This document shows, piece after piece, positions 17,578-26,438 of a stretch of DNA of 64,000 bases (positions within the stretch are counted from its first letter, which is position 1; each line of letters opens with the position of its first letter). Source of the DNA: Fimbriiglobus ruber (GTDB lineage: Bacteria; Planctomycetota; Planctomycetia; Gemmatales; Gemmataceae); the NCBI RefSeq assembly GCF_002197845.1, contig NZ_NIDE01000010.1, positions 62,001-126,000 of the forward strand, in the 5' to 3' direction. Made by a program: the position numbers and the translations under genes. Under the pieces are notes generated by a model. It saw only the letters and a program-made list of their open reading frames with translations, had not been told where the DNA came from and did no database searches.

Positions 17578-18857
17578 CAGTAGTTCAAAAAACCCATGAG
17601 TGCAACCTCTTATTTTTTAAACAGTTATGTTCGCGTATCAGAAAGCGTTTCGTTGTCGTTATTTCTTTGAGCAAGTACGGCCAACATCCACCTGAACTGG
17701 AATCGTTTCGATGCGGCCTGCACTCGCGGGTGCCTATCCTCTCCGAACCAGAGCGCCTGAAACCACACCCACAGGTTTCGCAGGACGAGGGCCAGACCCA
17801 CGAAGAACAATCGCAGGATCGGGTCGCGGGTGCTGGTCCGGATTCGCGCCTGACCGAGTTGCCGATAGCTGCTTTCGATCCCAAACCGTTTGCGATACGC
17901 GTCACGCACGTCCCGCGGCGCACCCGACACACGCCAGCCGGCGAACACCAACGTCTTGGTCCGCCGCTTGTTCGTCCGGTGGTGGCGGTAGGTCTTGTAA
18001 CTCACACAGACTCTCACGGTCACCTCCTGACCCTTGTGACGGTGCGTGTGACGATACCAACCCGCGGGCTTGCGCCGGAACATCCGCCACCCCGTGGACT
18101 TCTTCCCTCGGCGCGGCTTCCGCCCGCGCATCACTACGGGCATTAGGAAGGGGCGCTGGCATTCTTGTAGGTACTGCATCACGGCGACGCTGAAAAACCC
18201 CCGATCCAGAAGCAATTTGCGAATCGTCACGCCGCTGTTCCCGACCTCGGCCAGGAGTCGTTGCAGAACCTCGACCGTCGAGTCCTCGGCCCGGACCCAG
18301 GTGTACGCCAGCGTATACCTGTGCCCGTGATGGATCAGACAGGCGGTGGCGTAGGTAAAAAACGTGGTCGTCCCCGAGCGTGGCTTGTTCCCCCGGACGT
18401 GGTTCTTGGGACCGTCTCCGTGATACGGAATTTCGTGGTAATCGATCGCCAGATCCCGAGACCGGCGGCGCGTTTTCGGCGGCAGTGGTTCGCGCAAGGC
18501 GTGGTTCAGCTTGGCTTCGAGCGGCTTGCGCTGTTTGGGCAGACGCGACCGCAATTCGTTGCGCGCCGTCTGATCGGAGATCGTACCCAGACGAAGGCAG
18601 GCCCCGAACAACGAGATGATGTTGGCGGCGGCCGTCAAAACGACCTGGAGCAGAACCTGCGACGAACATTTGCGCGAACGCGATGGTCTGAAGATCGGAG
18701 AGATCAGTTCCGTGGCTCGCTCTTGAATTTGCCGAGAACAAAGTTTAGGCTTCTTGGCAGAACGCATGTTTCGCCACTCCATGGCTAGGTCGTGCTAACC
18801 CACTGTGGAGCCGAAACATGCGTTTTTTTCAAGACCACCTCCAATTTTGAACTACTG
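17578..18857 (-). mobile_element. ISH3/IS4-like element
   Basis: Perfect 13-bp terminal repeats CAGTAGTTCAAAA / TTTTGAACTACTG are flanked by the 5-bp duplication GATTT (17573-17577 and 18858-18862). Length is 1280 bp. It interrupts the DUF1080 gene. Confidence 0.93.
17625..18782 (-). CDS. ISH3/IS4-like DDE transposase
   Basis: The 385-residue product starts MEWRNMRSAKKPK. The catalytic motifs are IDYHEIPYHG, LLLDRGFFSVAVM and RKRFGIESSYRQLGQAR. The last is the Y-(x)-R-F-x-I-E-x-x-(Y/F)-R glutamate signature seen in IS4-like and ISH3 transposases. A 4-5 bp duplication fits ISH3. The C-terminal hydrophobic FFVGLALVLRNLWVWF helix is also typical. The gene is complete. I prefer ISH3 over IS4 only by length and motif spacing. 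Confidence 0.85.
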   Translation of the reverse strand: MEWRNMRSAKKPKLCSRQIQERATELISPIFRPSRSRKCSSQVLLQVVLTAAANIISLFGACLRLGTISDQTARNELRSRLPKQRKPLEAKLNHALREPLPPKTRRRSRDLAIDYHEIPYHGDGPKNHVRGNKPRSGTTTFFTYATACLIHHGHRYTLAYTWVRAEDSTVEVLQRLLAEVGNSGVTIRKLLLDRGFFSVAVMQYLQECQRPFLMPVVMRGRKPRRGKKSTGWRMFRRKPAGWYRHTHRHKGQEVTVRVCVSYKTYRHHRTNKRRTKTLVFAGWRVSGAPRDVRDAYRKRFGIESSYRQLGQARIRTSTRDPILRLFFVGLALVLRNLWVWFQALWFGEDRHPRVQAASKRFQFRWMLAVLAQRNNDNETLSDTRT

Positions 18858-19317
18858 GATTTGGATTTCCAGGCCCGTCCACACTTCTTCGTTGGGCCGC
18901 GGGTCGTGGACCCGCACGAACGCCCCACTATTCGCCTTCTTCCCGCCACCCATTTTGCATTCAAACTCGAACACGAAGTCGCAATACCGTTTTTTGGCGT
19001 AGAGCGTCTTGCCCGGTTTCACGGGATGAAGTTCTCCCGCTTCGTTGACGGCCCACACTCCTTCGTGGTCCGTCAGGTCGAATGCGTCCAGATTCTTTCC
19101 GTCGAACAGCATTTCCCAATCGCCTTTGCTGTTCGGCGGGGCGGCAATAGCGCCGGACGCGGCTGCCAACGTCAGGGACGTGCATAACAAGGTAGAGGTC
19201 AGTCGCATCCTCATGTCGACTCCGAAGTCGTTGACGAAACTGGGCACCGAGTGACGGTACGGTATGGGTTTGGAATATTCGGTCCGCGGAGCGGACCGTG
19301 CAGATTAAGCCTGTTAG

Positions 19318-20687
19318 CAGTACAGCGCGTATTTTACGTAACACGTTTGTGCCGCTGCTTCTTATGAGATCGGGTGGCTTGCTTGTTTCGCCGCTGGTGG
19401 TATTGAATTACGTCGCTGGTATGTTGGGTGGCCCCGGTTCCCCGTCGCCGCCGGAACAGGATCGCGCACCGGACGTTGAGCGCCCGGCACACCTGCTCCA
19501 TCGTCACGTCTGGGTTTTTCCCCCCGGAGCCGCTCCGTGTGGGCGGCGACGAATCCGAGGACGACCACGGCCAGGGTCAGGTGCCGCATCAGCCCCGTGT
19601 AATCCCGCCCCTCGTCGTGCATCAGTCCGACTTCCTGTTTGGCGACCCGGAATAGATGCTCGACCGTCCACCGGCGGAAGGCGACGGCGAGAATCCGAGC
19701 CACCGGCTCGGCCGTGGCGTTCGTCAGGAAGTACTTGATCTCCCCGGTCGCGTCGTTGCGGGCGACCATCAGGGTGTGCTTGCGGTCGGCCACCCAGACG
19801 ATGGCGGTGGCCACCCGCCAGACCGACGGGCGGGTCGTCTGGCGGGTCAACCGGTACACTCGCCCCCGCTCGGCGTGACCCCCGGTCAACCGCTCGTCGG
19901 CCCGCCGGGAGGGGCCCCCGGCCGCGTCCCGGACGGCGAAATGCGTCGGGATTTCACCCACGAACCGCTGTCCCATCACGCCCAACACGGTCAGGAGCGG
20001 GACGGCTGCCCCGTACCCTTCGTCGAACGTCAGCCCGTCGAACGTGATCCCGTTCGTGTTCGCCCGGAGGAGTTGGTCGAGGGCCAGCCGCCACTTCGGG
20101 TGGTGCCGGACGGTGTCCGGGATGCCGGCCGCCTGACACCGCGCGCGGTCCACGTCCCACGACTCGGGTAGGAACAGGTCGGCGTCCAACAGGGTGCGAA
20201 AGGTGCCCTTGGTGACCCCCACGTGGACGGTCACGATCCCATTGTCGACCTTGCCCACACACCCCAGGTACTGCCGTTGGACGCCCGGAGTGTGATCCCC
20301 CCACTTCCGGCTGCTCGTCTCGTCGATCACCCCGACCGTTCCGACGGGATCGGTCGGGAGATCGGCCAGCGTATCGGCCACGAATCGGTGCAACCGCGTC
20401 CGGGCCTCGTCGTACGACCACACCGAGGTCGTCACGAACAACTGGAGGGTACGGACCGTCGTCCCGCTCGCCAACGCGATCGGTTCGATCGATTTCCGCG
20501 GCAGGTCGGATAACAGGCCCCGACAATACGTGTCGAAGTGGGCGGCCGTGCGGTCCTGCCGGAACACGTCCCGATACCGGCCCAGATACCGGGCGAACGC
20601 CGGGCCGACGCCCACGATTTCCTGCTCGGTCATGTGATTCCTCCTAAATCCTTCCCTCCCATCCTATTAAATTACTGCGCTGTACTG
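19318..20687 (-). mobile_element. IS701-family element, copy D
   Basis: This complete 1370-bp copy is inverted relative to B, C and E. The left flank is TTAG (19314-19317) and the right flank is CTAG (20688-20691), so one base of the duplication has mutated. The right-flank G is the first base of the MITE at 20691, which places the insertion exactly at the MITE border. Confidence 0.93.
19362..20633 (-). CDS. IS701-family transposase, copy D
   Basis: This 423-residue copy has VIDETSSRKWG, TFDEGYG and VEHLFRVAKQEVG intact and the same AGGAGG-ATG spacing. At two variable sites it is intermediate: VTKGTF as in copy B and HDEGR as in C and E. The C-terminal G6A5 run and the alternative basic +1 tail are conserved. 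The mutated target duplication suggests this insertion is older than C or E. Confidence 0.92.
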   Translation of the reverse strand: MTEQEIVGVGPAFARYLGRYRDVFRQDRTAAHFDTYCRGLLSDLPRKSIEPIALASGTTVRTLQLFVTTSVWSYDEARTRLHRFVADTLADLPTDPVGTVGVIDETSSRKWGDHTPGVQRQYLGCVGKVDNGIVTVHVGVTKGTFRTLLDADLFLPESWDVDRARCQAAGIPDTVRHHPKWRLALDQLLRANTNGITFDGLTFDEGYGAAVPLLTVLGVMGQRFVGEIPTHFAVRDAAGGPSRRADERLTGGHAERGRVYRLTRQTTRPSVWRVATAIVWVADRKHTLMVARNDATGEIKYFLTNATAEPVARILAVAFRRWTVEHLFRVAKQEVGLMHDEGRDYTGLMRHLTLAVVVLGFVAAHTERLRGEKPRRDDGAGVPGAQRPVRDPVPAATGNRGHPTYQRRNSIPPAAKQASHPIS

Positions 20688-20690
20688 CTA

Positions 20691-20845
20691 GGATCTCGAA
20701 TTTATTAACTGTCCCATTTCGATGGAATGGCACGGTAGTTCCAAACAGGAAGTTCCTCAGGAGATCCGTTCTCCGGGCCGACTATCTTCGCCATCTTCTG
20801 CCATGCCAAAAACGGCAAATGGGACAGTTAATAAATTCGAGATCC
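20691..20845. repeat. MITE-like element with 29-bp perfect terminal repeats
   Basis: Positions 20691-20719 (GGATCTCGAATTT...) are repeated as an exact inverted copy at 20817-20845. The 155-bp unit has no open frame. After removing IS701-D the flanks read TTA on the left (19314-19316) and TTA on the right (20846-20848), a 3-bp target duplication like that of the IS5 copies here. It is presumably mobilised by a transposase elsewhere. No element in this window has matching ends. Confidence 0.85.
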
Positions 20846-20862
20846 TTAGCTGCCAGTGACTG

Positions 20863-21945
20863 TCAGGGCGTTCCGATCGGTGTGAATTCGGGTTTCAACC
20901 CTTTGAGAACCACCACCGGGTCGAGGTCTTTGTCCGACCACTGCACCATCTTCAGGGCTCGCGCCGTGGGCGGAGCGAGCGGGAATCGCCAGCGGTCGAC
21001 GAATACCGGCGTCAGGTCTTTCCCGGCAGCTGCGGACGCGGCAACCAGCCAGTTCAGCGCCTGCGTGAGGGCCGCGTCCTTGGACTCCGGCTTGATCGCG
21101 AGGCATCTCGCCAGGGTCCGGAAGAACCGCCCAGCCCACGCGTCCCCGCCGTAATCCTTTCGGAGCCTGAGCATGGCCGAGGCGTACAGCACGGGTTGAT
21201 CGCTCGGGTGGATCGCCTGCCCCCTTGCGTCCTTGAGACGCGGGTCTTTCTCCCCGAACCCACCGAGCGTGGTAAACCCGGTCAGGAAGGACACGTCCGA
21301 TCGCGAATATACGTCCTCGGCTTGCTCGATGAGCCGCCGCAAAGGCGTTTCCGGGTCGTCACACTTCAAGGCGTCCATACAGACGTAGCGCATGAACACC
21401 GCATACCCGGTGACGAATAGAGAGTGCCGGTCGCCGAATACGTAGTAGTTTCGGCCCATCTCGTAGAAGTAGTAATGTGGGAAGGCGTCCGGGCGCTTGC
21501 GGACGAGGTCATAATCCCCGACATAAAACCCGCCCACCTCGATGCCCGTCGACCCGACATATCCACACCCGATGCCGCACGACAGGGAAGCGTCCGGGAT
21601 GGCCGCGATGGTCGGCTTCTTGTTGACCTGTTTGAGCGGCCGCGGCGCCTGGCCCACCAGGTCTGCGTACACCTTCCATCCGCCGTCGAGCCGGTCGAGG
21701 AATCGGCTCATGGTTTTCGGATCGTGGTCCGGGGTTGTGGTCAAGAAAACGACGCGATCCCCTTCCCACGGGGTCATTTTGGTGTCGCGCTTTTGTTCCT
21801 CCCACCGTTTCGGGAAGAACGCCAGATCGCGGTACTCGATGGGTCGCCCGGCTTTTGTGTCGCCCGCGACGGCACCTGGGAACGACGTGAAGAAAGCGAT
21901 CGCGGAAAAAGCCGCCACCGTCAATGCAAGGAATTGCCAACGCAT
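20863..21945 (-). CDS. Secreted hypothetical protein
   Basis: The 360-residue product has a clear signal peptide (MRWQFLALTVAAFSAIAFFT, cleavage near AVAGD). The body has no motif I can assign with confidence. A segment PHYYFYEMGRNYYVFGDRHS lies where gluzincin-like plant basic secretory or M60 peptidases have a metal-binding helix. The HExxH residues are not present, so it would be a non-catalytic relative if related at all. CGIGCGYVG may form a disulfide. The MITE lies 17 bp beyond its stop. A small lipoprotein gene lies upstream on the same strand. Confidence 0.75.
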   Translation of the reverse strand: MRWQFLALTVAAFSAIAFFTSFPGAVAGDTKAGRPIEYRDLAFFPKRWEEQKRDTKMTPWEGDRVVFLTTTPDHDPKTMSRFLDRLDGGWKVYADLVGQAPRPLKQVNKKPTIAAIPDASLSCGIGCGYVGSTGIEVGGFYVGDYDLVRKRPDAFPHYYFYEMGRNYYVFGDRHSLFVTGYAVFMRYVCMDALKCDDPETPLRRLIEQAEDVYSRSDVSFLTGFTTLGGFGEKDPRLKDARGQAIHPSDQPVLYASAMLRLRKDYGGDAWAGRFFRTLARCLAIKPESKDAALTQALNWLVAASAAAGKDLTPVFVDRWRFPLAPPTARALKMVQWSDKDLDPVVVLKGLKPEFTPIGTP

Positions 21946-22022
21946 CGTGTGGGTTCTCGTTGCGGAATAAGCCTGTCCGCGGCTCCATTTCGGAGAGTGC
22001 CGCCTCGCGTAGTCGTCGGTCG

Positions 22023-22223
22023 TTATGGAGCGTCAGGGTTGGCCTTGGTTATATTCCGCCAGGCCTTTTGTTCCTCGGTTAGTGGCTGCTTCCCTTTAAC
22101 TCCTGGCCCGGGTGTGGCGGCGGGAACGGCCGGCGCCGGCGGGGCGACAGGAAGGTTCGGAGGTTGGTTTTTGCCACACCCAACGATGGCGACCAGCGCC
22201 ACGACCTTACCTAGCGTTCGCAT
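22023..22223 (-). CDS. Small lipoprotein
   Basis: This 66-residue product starts MRTLGKVVALVAIVGCGKNQ, a short signal peptide ending in a lipobox (IVGC) with Cys 16 as the lipid site. The mature part is Pro/Ala-rich (APPAPAVPAATPGPG), then ends with a short charged helix (LTEEQKAWRNITKANP). Small lipoproteins of this type often follow DUF1559 genes in planctomycetes. The DUF1559 gene here ends upstream at 22312 on the same strand, so co-transcription is likely. Confidence 0.75.
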   Translation of the reverse strand: MRTLGKVVALVAIVGCGKNQPPNLPVAPPAPAVPAATPGPGVKGKQPLTEEQKAWRNITKANPDAP

Positions 22224-22311
22224 GTTCCACCAGTTGATTTACTATCCAGCGGAGTGGCTCCCGGATTCGTCCGGGAGCATTCAGATAGGGAGTCGAGATG
22301 CTCCGCTGAGA

Positions 22312-23367
22312 TTACGGCAGTTCGTTGGTTTCGCCGCCGGCGATGGAGCCGGCGGCCGTCCAGGCGTCCGGGTCGATGCTGTCCGCCACAAATCGGACGC
22401 TACCATCACACAGCATGACGTTCACGCCGCCCGGGTGGTAGCTTGTCGGCGGACGAACGTAGAGGCCGTAAGACGCGCCGTCGTTCCGCCAGAAGCACCC
22501 ACTGTTGGGCGGGAGGAGATGGTTGTACCCCTGCCGCCACACGCTCCCGTCGTTCCACGGGAAGGCCTGCCACGAGTAGGTGGAACCGGTCATCGGGCTG
22601 GTAATTTTGGCCATGAACATCGCGCGGGCCTGGGCCATGGTCGTCGTCCCCGGGACCACGGAACTCGTCACCCCGCCGTCGGCCCAGCAGGTGTTCCGCC
22701 CGTTCCACCACGACGAACCGGCGGCCTGGGACTTGTCCGAGTTGATGACCTCGGCCAGCCCGCCCGTGTTGCTGGTGCCGTCTGTGATGTCAGTTATGCG
22801 AACGGGAGATCTGGCCCCGACAGTGCCGTTGGCAGCCCCGTCCGAAGGCGACCCGTTCGCTTTCAGTGCCGCGACGGGAAATGATCCGTCCGGCTTGTTG
22901 CCCGACAGAATTTGCCACGTGCCGATGTTGTAATGGTAATTGTTGCCGTACACCGTGACGGTGCTGGAGTAGTTGTACGTGCTGCACTGCTCGGACGGGC
23001 AGACCAACTGCGGTACCTTGATCATGGCCCACAAGATGTTGTATTGGTTCTCATTTTCCGACGTGATGGTCAAGCCGTTGGACGTGGCGTTGGCGAGGGC
23101 CGTCTGCTCGATGTACGGCAGCAGCCAGATGGAATACGGCACCATGACGCTATCACAGCCGTACGGAAAAGACCCGATGGCCGAATGGTAGTTGTGTAGG
23201 GCAACGCCCCACTGCTTCAAATTGTTCTGGCACTTGACCCGACTGGCCGCTTCCCGGACCTTTTGCACGGCGGGCAAAAGGAGCCCGATCAGGATGGCGA
23301 TGATGGCGATTACGACCAATAACTCGATCAAGGTGAACCCTCGCCGCAAGCGCTGAGAACGTCTCAT
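22312..23367 (-). CDS. DUF1559 prepilin-like protein
   Basis: The 351-residue product starts [26 protein letters not shown] is the type IV prepilin cleavage and methylation signature, followed by a hydrophobic helix ([12 protein letters not shown]). Then [26 protein letters not shown] marks DUF1559. Near the C-terminus [17 protein letters not shown] is the H-x9-DG motif of the family. The ATG follows TTGGAG by six bases, so it is preferred over the in-frame TTG four codons earlier. DUF1559 proteins are greatly expanded in planctomycetes and are thought to be surface or pseudopilin-like. Their exact role is unknown. Confidence 0.95.
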   Translation of the reverse strand: MRRSQRLRRGFTLIELLVVIAIIAILIGLLLPAVQKVREAASRVKCQNNLKQWGVALHNYHSAIGSFPYGCDSVMVPYSIWLLPYIEQTALANATSNGLTITSENENQYNILWAMIKVPQLVCPSEQCSTYNYSSTVTVYGNNYHYNIGTWQILSGNKPDGSFPVAALKANGSPSDGAANGTVGARSPVRITDITDGTSNTGGLAEVINSDKSQAAGSSWWNGRNTCWADGGVTSSVVPGTTTMAQARAMFMAKITSPMTGSTYSWQAFPWNDGSVWRQGYNHLLPPNSGCFWRNDGASYGLYVRPPTSYHPGGVNVMLCDGSVRFVADSIDPDAWTAAGSIAGGETNELP

Positions 23368-23556
23368 GATTTTCTCCAAGGAATGACGAATCGAGGCGGG
23401 AGCCGCACAAAAAAAGAAAATACGGCAATGATCCGCGCGTACGGTGGGCGGGTGCCGTGGCAGGGGAGCGCAATCCGGGAGAAGAGAGTTCGACAGAGGT
23501 GTTATGCGCCGACCGATCGAAACTATACGCGAAAATATTTTCGTCGCGCAAGATCG

Positions 23557-25758
23557 TCACCGAACGGGAGGCATAGAGGGCGATGTATTGCGCCCCGTCG
23601 ATCGCCAGAACTGGTCAACGGGTAACGAGTTAATGTTGACCAGGGTCTTGATCGATTTCAGCACGATGGTGTCGCGCGCCGGGCGAAAATCGCATCGCAC
23701 GACCTGAACCGGGGTTGAAGCGAGCGGACCCAGGTCGTCGACCGGACAGCCGTGGACGAAGCACCCCCATAGCGGCATCCCGGCAACTGGCGAAAGGTCG
23801 CGAACCTTTGTGTTCTGAATGGTCAACGTGATAATCGGCATGCCCTTCAGATCTTCTAACGAATCGATCCGAGTGTGTTCCGCCTGGAATTCGGTCAAAC
23901 GCATCCCGCGGAGCGGCGAAAGGTCGGCGAGCGGGTTGTTCCAGCAGCAGAGTCCCTTGAGCGGGAGCCCGCGAAGCGGGGACAGATCGGCGAGCTTGCC
24001 CCGCCCGGGTTTGCTCCCGTAGCACCCGAGCATACGCAGTCCCGGAAAACCCTGGACCGGGGAGATGTCGCGAATCTCGTCCGTCGAAACGCGGAATTGC
24101 GTGACGAGCCCATCTTCCACAGCCCAGAATTCACTTTTGCCCGAAAAGCCGGGATTCAGTTCTTTCAGCTTCCGGTGGACCGCGCGGACCTGGCGGTCGG
24201 GTGACAGCGCGGTCACGTATTTCAGCCATTCGGCGTTGACCGGGCCGTCCGGCGACCCGGTGAGGGTGAGCCGCTGAGTTTGTCCGGTCTGAATTGTAAA
24301 CTGGGCGGGCTCGATGGCGGCCCCTTCCTCGTCCGCGACCGCAGAATAATGACCAGGGGGAAGAGAAGTCTGCCAATGATTTCCGGTGGTCAGTCGGACG
24401 ACCTCACCCTTTCCCCCGGTGACGACCACGTCACACGGGCCACCCGCGACCTCGACTTCGATCGTCCCCCGGCCCCACTCCCACTCCCACGCCGCCGCGC
24501 CGACGAGCGTGACTACCAGAACACCCGCGGCGACCGCGACCCGACTCCACGGCCAGGAACGGTGAGCCAGCCGGGTTTCGAGCGCGTGCAGTTCCTGCTC
24601 GACCACGCGGGCCGACGCCGGTCGGTCGGTCGGACGAGGCGCGAGCAAGCGGCGGACGAGTTCGTTCAGCCGGCGGGGGACTCTGCCCGTCGTGCCCCGT
24701 CGCGGCGCGAGCGTGTTGCCGCCGCGCACCTGAAACGCTCTCCCATTTCTCGGGGCGGAGGTCGGGAACGTCTGCCCCGTTAACATCTGCGTGAGGATAC
24801 AGCCAAGGCTGTACAAATCGGCCCGGTGGTCGATCGGGCCGCCGCGGGCTTGCTCCGGAGCCATGTACCCGGGCGTGCCGGCCGCGGGCACATGCTCGGG
24901 CGCGCCGGTCGAACAGGCGATGCCGAAATCGAGTAGCCGAATGCGCATCGCGCCGCCCGCGGCCCCGGCCCGCGGCGCTTCCCTGTCCGCATCCGGAATA
25001 GACTCGACCCAGACGTTGCCGGGCTTAATATCGCGGTGGACGACTCCGCGCGCGTGGGCCGCCGCGAGTCCGCTGGCGATCTCGCGGGCGAACCGGACGG
25101 CTGTCGAGAATGATGGGTATGGGTTTTGCCGGAACCAGTCGGCCAGACTGGAACCCTCCAGAAATTCCATCGCGATGAACGGTACGCTCTCGCCGTCGTC
25201 GCGGGGAACCTCGCCGACTTGATAAATTACGACGACGTTGTCGTGATTCAGCCCCGCGGCCGTCCGGGCTTCACTCAGAAACCGGCGGCGGACGCCCGGA
25301 CTGCGGGCCAGGCGGGGCCGGAGGAGCTTGAGGGCGACCGGGCGGGCAAGGTCGACGTCTTCCGCCCGGAAAACCACGCCCATCCCGCCGGCCCCGACTC
25401 GCTCGAACACCCTATACACTCCCAGGCGGCCGATCTCGTCCGGGCCGGCCGGCGCGTCGAACCAGTCTTCCGCCTCACCCGCAGCCCACTCCGACCCGGC
25501 CGGCGGTAAATGACAGAGCTGTTCCATGAGCGATCGCACGGATGGCGGATCGACGGGCTCGTCCGCTTTCCCCCGCGGCGCCACGCCGCGGAGGAGTGAG
25601 CAGAATGTTCCATCGGCTTCGGCGGCCCCGAACAGGCGGGCGCACGCGGGACAGACCTCCAGATGCGCCGCAAGCCGCTCGGCTTCGGTCGGGGTACACG
25701 ACCCGGCGGCCCACCCTTCGATCTGCCAGGAGTTCGGACAGGCGTCTTTCGGCGGCAT
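23557..25758 (-). CDS. Membrane Ser/Thr protein kinase with anti-sigma-like zinc finger and Leu-rich repeats
   Basis: From the ATG at 25758 (MPPKDACPNSW) the 733-residue product has a zinc-finger-like HLEVCPACARL near residue 35. The kinase domain spans about 115-390, with GAGGMGVVF, the lysine in VALKLL, HRDIKPGN, DFG and the APEQA motif. A single transmembrane helix lies near 396-413. The outer part begins with a PEGA-like beta domain (GTIEVEVAGGPCDVVVTGG) and ends with irregular leucine-rich repeats (DLSPLRGLPLKGL). The sigma factor gene lies immediately upstream, and a TTG start would even overlap its stop. This sigma-kinase pairing is a typical planctomycete signalling unit, so the kinase may control the sigma factor. 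Confidence 0.93.
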   Translation of the reverse strand: MPPKDACPNSWQIEGWAAGSCTPTEAERLAAHLEVCPACARLFGAAEADGTFCSLLRGVAPRGKADEPVDPPSVRSLMEQLCHLPPAGSEWAAGEAEDWFDAPAGPDEIGRLGVYRVFERVGAGGMGVVFRAEDVDLARPVALKLLRPRLARSPGVRRRFLSEARTAAGLNHDNVVVIYQVGEVPRDDGESVPFIAMEFLEGSSLADWFRQNPYPSFSTAVRFAREIASGLAAAHARGVVHRDIKPGNVWVESIPDADREAPRAGAAGGAMRIRLLDFGIACSTGAPEHVPAAGTPGYMAPEQARGGPIDHRADLYSLGCILTQMLTGQTFPTSAPRNGRAFQVRGGNTLAPRRGTTGRVPRRLNELVRRLLAPRPTDRPASARVVEQELHALETRLAHRSWPWSRVAVAAGVLVVTLVGAAAWEWEWGRGTIEVEVAGGPCDVVVTGGKGEVVRLTTGNHWQTSLPPGHYSAVADEEGAAIEPAQFTIQTGQTQRLTLTGSPDGPVNAEWLKYVTALSPDRQVRAVHRKLKELNPGFSGKSEFWAVEDGLVTQFRVSTDEIRDISPVQGFPGLRMLGCYGSKPGRGKLADLSPLRGLPLKGLCCWNNPLADLSPLRGMRLTEFQAEHTRIDSLEDLKGMPIITLTIQNTKVRDLSPVAGMPLWGCFVHGCPVDDLGPLASTPVQVVRCDFRPARDTIVLKSIKTLVNINSLPVDQFWRSTGRNTSPSMPPVR

Positions 25759-25784
25759 GTCGACAAGACCCGCAGTAGGGGAAG

Positions 25785-26345
25785 TCAATCAACCATCAAA
25801 TCTGCGAGCTGTTCCCGGAGGCGGGCCAGAATGCGCACCTTGGCCGCGTAAACGGCTCCCGTCGTCGTGCCCAACTCGCGCGCAACCACGGGGGCTGGTT
25901 TCCCGGCTACCACATGTTCCCAGAACGCCTGCCACGTGACTTCGTGGAAATCGGAATGGAGCAGACGGAGTGCCCGCCGCGTGACGTGGGAACGGAACTC
26001 GATCTCACCGAACCATTCGTCGTCCGGTCCCGGCAGGCGGTCGAGCCCGGCCCCCCCGTTGGGCGACACGCCGCGCCGCCGGAGCGTCTCCCGCCATTTG
26101 TTCACAGCGACGGTTCGCAACCACCCGCGAAAGCTTTGGCGGCTGTCGTAACTGAATTCCGGTAACTTCTGGACGAGGATCGTAAACACGTCCTGAACGA
26201 GGTCCACCGCGTCCGCGTCTTGGAGCCCCATGTCCCGCGCCCAGTGGTAAAGCAGGGGGGTGTAAATGTGGACGAACCGCTTCCAATGAACTTCGTCGTC
26301 GGTCGATCGAAGACCGAGGAGGAGACTTGCCGAGGTGGTGTCCAT
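25785..26345 (-). CDS. ECF RNA polymerase sigma factor
   Basis: The 186-residue product has region 2 near residues 20-85 (YTPLLYHWARDMGLQDADAV, DLVQDVFTIL, FRGWLRTVAVNKWRE) and region 4 near 125-180 with the helix-turn-helix PVVARELGTTTGAVYAAKVR. It lacks region 3, as ECF factors do. It is encoded just upstream of the Ser/Thr kinase. This matches planctomycete ECF groups linked to protein kinases. The insertion of the IS1202-type element 93 bp upstream of its start may have altered its promoter. Confidence 0.93.
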   Translation of the reverse strand: MDTTSASLLLGLRSTDDEVHWKRFVHIYTPLLYHWARDMGLQDADAVDLVQDVFTILVQKLPEFSYDSRQSFRGWLRTVAVNKWRETLRRRGVSPNGGAGLDRLPGPDDEWFGEIEFRSHVTRRALRLLHSDFHEVTWQAFWEHVVAGKPAPVVARELGTTTGAVYAAKVRILARLREQLADLMVD

Positions 26346-26438
26346 CAGCCACCGAATCGGAGGGATGAGCCTGAATCAAAAGAGGGAATAAAATTGAACC
26401 ATCTTGGTGAAGATTCCGCAAGGGGGGAAATTGTCATA

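Larger units (their letters stand above)
17165..19214 (-). pseudogene. DUF1080 (3-keto-disaccharide hydrolase-type) protein, split by ISH3/IS4-like element
   Basis: The N-terminal part (19214 to 18863) has a signal peptide (MRMRLTSTLLCTSLTLAAAS) and the start of the jelly-roll domain (WEMLFDGKNLDAFDLTD, FECKMGGGKKANSGAF). The ATG at 19214 follows GGAG by five bases. The C-terminal part (17577 to 17165) continues DNADYQIPFGATSANAALYG and ends with VWFRGVRIKVLGDR, the usual DUF1080 finish. Excising the IS and one GATTT rejoins the parts in frame to about 255 residues, so the gene was intact before insertion. DUF1080 proteins include enzymes cleaving 3-keto-glycosides. IS701-D also lies about 100 bp upstream and separates the gene from its former upstream region. 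Confidence 0.9.

Noticed and set aside
20863-21945. Zinc metallopeptidase
   Set aside because: The candidate helix FYEMGRNYYVFG lacks the HExxH residues.
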